DNA of 14,377 nucleotides from an uncultured Lachnospiraceae bacterium (GTDB lineage: Bacteria > Bacillota_A > Clostridia > Lachnospirales > Lachnospiraceae), in assembly GCA_947177885.1 (NCBI GenBank), contig CAMWWF010000033.1:1-14377 (forward strand), written 5' to 3'. Shown in pieces: positions 13,803 through 14,377 of the stretch. A program made the translations under genes and the position numbers. Position 1 is the stretch's first letter. Every line of letters begins with the position of its first letter. Below the pieces are notes generated by a model, which was not told where the DNA came from, searched no databases, and saw only the letters and a list, made by a program, of their open reading frames with translations.

Positions 13803-13936
13803 GTAAGAAAGCAGCAGTTCAGGCAGCCTCTCCCGGGAAGTCAAAATTGCGTTTCTTTGTAATTTTGCGAGACCTGCGAGCGCAGTGTGCATCATTGTAA
13901 CATTTCAGTGACCTGTCTGAACTGTTACGTAAGAAA
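13803..13936. mobile_element. MITE-like element, copy 2, with 8-bp target duplication
   Basis: The element proper is 13811-13928 (118 bp), flanked by GTAAGAAA at 13803-13810 and 13929-13936. It aligns end to end with copy 1, except that the 21-bp perfect hairpin of copy 1 is replaced by 2 bp. Its termini match at 13 of 16 positions. The shared stem is AAAATTGC/GTAATTTT and the 3' hairpin pairs 13897-13908 with 13917-13928. It has no ORF. Confidence 0.85.
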
Positions 13937-14052
13937 AGGTTCAATGCATGTGCCGGGTAACACTTTCTCGAGAAATATAATAACAAAGAATATAAGAGCA
14001 GAAGATACAGAATGATATAGAACATGGATGGAAATGTAAGGGAGAAGCAGGG

Positions 14053-14172
14053 ATCCAAACAGAGAAAGAAGCAGAAATCAGGACAGAGAAAGCAACAGGG
14101 ATCAGAACAGAGAAAGAAATAGAGATCATGACAGAGAAAGAAGCAGAAATCAGGACAGGGAAAGAAACAGAG
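14053..14172. repeat. 24-bp tandem repeats, five units
   Basis: Units start at 14053, 14077, 14101, 14125 and 14149, with consensus ATCAGGACAGAGAAAGAAGCAGAA; units differ at a few positions. The plus strand is strongly purine-rich. A period of 24 keeps frame, so both strands show 8-residue repeating frames, but none has a ribosome site or a recognisable start. The block lies in the leader of the glycyl radical enzyme gene, ending 40 bp before its start. Confidence 0.9.
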
Positions 14173-14211
14173 ATAGGAATAAAGAATAATCGAACCACGA
14201 AAGGAGCCATT

Positions 14212-14377
14212 ATGGAGAAGTATTACACTCTTGAAATCCCCAAAACAGACAGAATACCCAAACTGGTAGCGCATCTGTATGCCAAGATGCCTGAGATCGA
14301 GTCAGCCAGAGCCAGACTGATTGCGGAATCTTACAGGGAGACGGAGGCGCTGCCCATCGTGATGCGCCGGGCGAAGG
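14212..14377 (+). CDS. Glycyl radical enzyme, N-terminal part (PFL-like/diol dehydratase type)
   Basis: Only the first 55 codons are in the window. AAAGGAG lies just upstream of the ATG. The reading IPKLVAHLYAKMPEIESARA followed by RLIAESYRETEALPIVMRRAK matches the N-terminal helix region of the formate C-acetyltransferase/glycerol dehydratase group of glycyl radical enzymes, whose members include B12-independent glycerol and 1,2-propanediol dehydratases and choline lyase. The active-site Cys and the C-terminal glycyl-radical loop lie beyond the edge, so the substrate cannot be fixed. Proximity to rhaBAD suggests 1,2-propanediol dehydratase, but this is inference. An activating enzyme would be expected next to it. 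Confidence 0.85.
   Translation, partial: MEKYYTLEIPKTDRIPKLVAHLYAKMPEIESARARLIAESYRETEALPIVMRRAK

Noticed and set aside
13819..14274. 151-codon minus-strand frame with Cys/Phe repeats
   Set aside because: It crosses the mobile element, the 24-bp repeat array and the start of the glycyl radical enzyme; the repeating peptide follows from the 24-bp period.

Overview
The window looks like chromosome from an anaerobic, low-to-medium GC Firmicute, most likely a gut Lachnospiraceae. This rests on the HtpG sequence style, strong AGGAGG-type ribosome sites, a PocR-domain receptor, a rhaBAD set and a glycyl radical enzyme. Genus and species cannot be told from the sequence alone.

Layout. 1-964 is the 3' part of htpG, with a long acidic insertion, followed by a very strong terminator. 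A GT-C (PMT/ArnT-like) membrane glycosyltransferase is encoded on the minus strand (1241-2848). It diverges from an AraC-type regulator (3059-4030). A 72-bp tandem duplication carrying two extended -10 boxes leads into a small cytoplasmic PocR-domain chemoreceptor-like protein (4275-5045). Next come rhaB, rhaA and rhaD (5323-9260), the rhamnose pathway down to dihydroxyacetone phosphate and L-lactaldehyde. After a repeat-bearing gap with a promoter and a terminator-like leader hairpin lies an NhaC-family antiporter (9728-11308). The stretch 11386-13165 is a scarred accessory patch: a Walker-A fragment of one ATPase, a minus-strand PHP hydrolase and GNAT acetyltransferase pair, and a frameshifted fragment of a second (DUF1703-type) ATPase. 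Then come an operator-like repeat cluster with a consensus promoter, a small hypothetical gene, and at the right edge the first 55 codons of a glycyl radical enzyme.

How the genes may work together. AraC regulator, PocR receptor and RhaBAD form a plausible rhamnose module. L-lactaldehyde from RhaD is commonly reduced to 1,2-propanediol, which certain glycyl radical enzymes dehydrate; PocR in Salmonella responds to 1,2-propanediol. The receptor may therefore sense a product of the adjacent pathway. This is inference.

The most notable structural find is a small mobile repeat family, seen twice (5051-5187 and 13811-13928). It has about 16-bp imperfect terminal inverted repeats, a perfect 8-bp target duplication on each copy, a shared internal stem with base-pair-preserving changes, and a 3' end that folds into its own hairpin. 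One copy sits exactly between the receptor's stop codon and its terminator.
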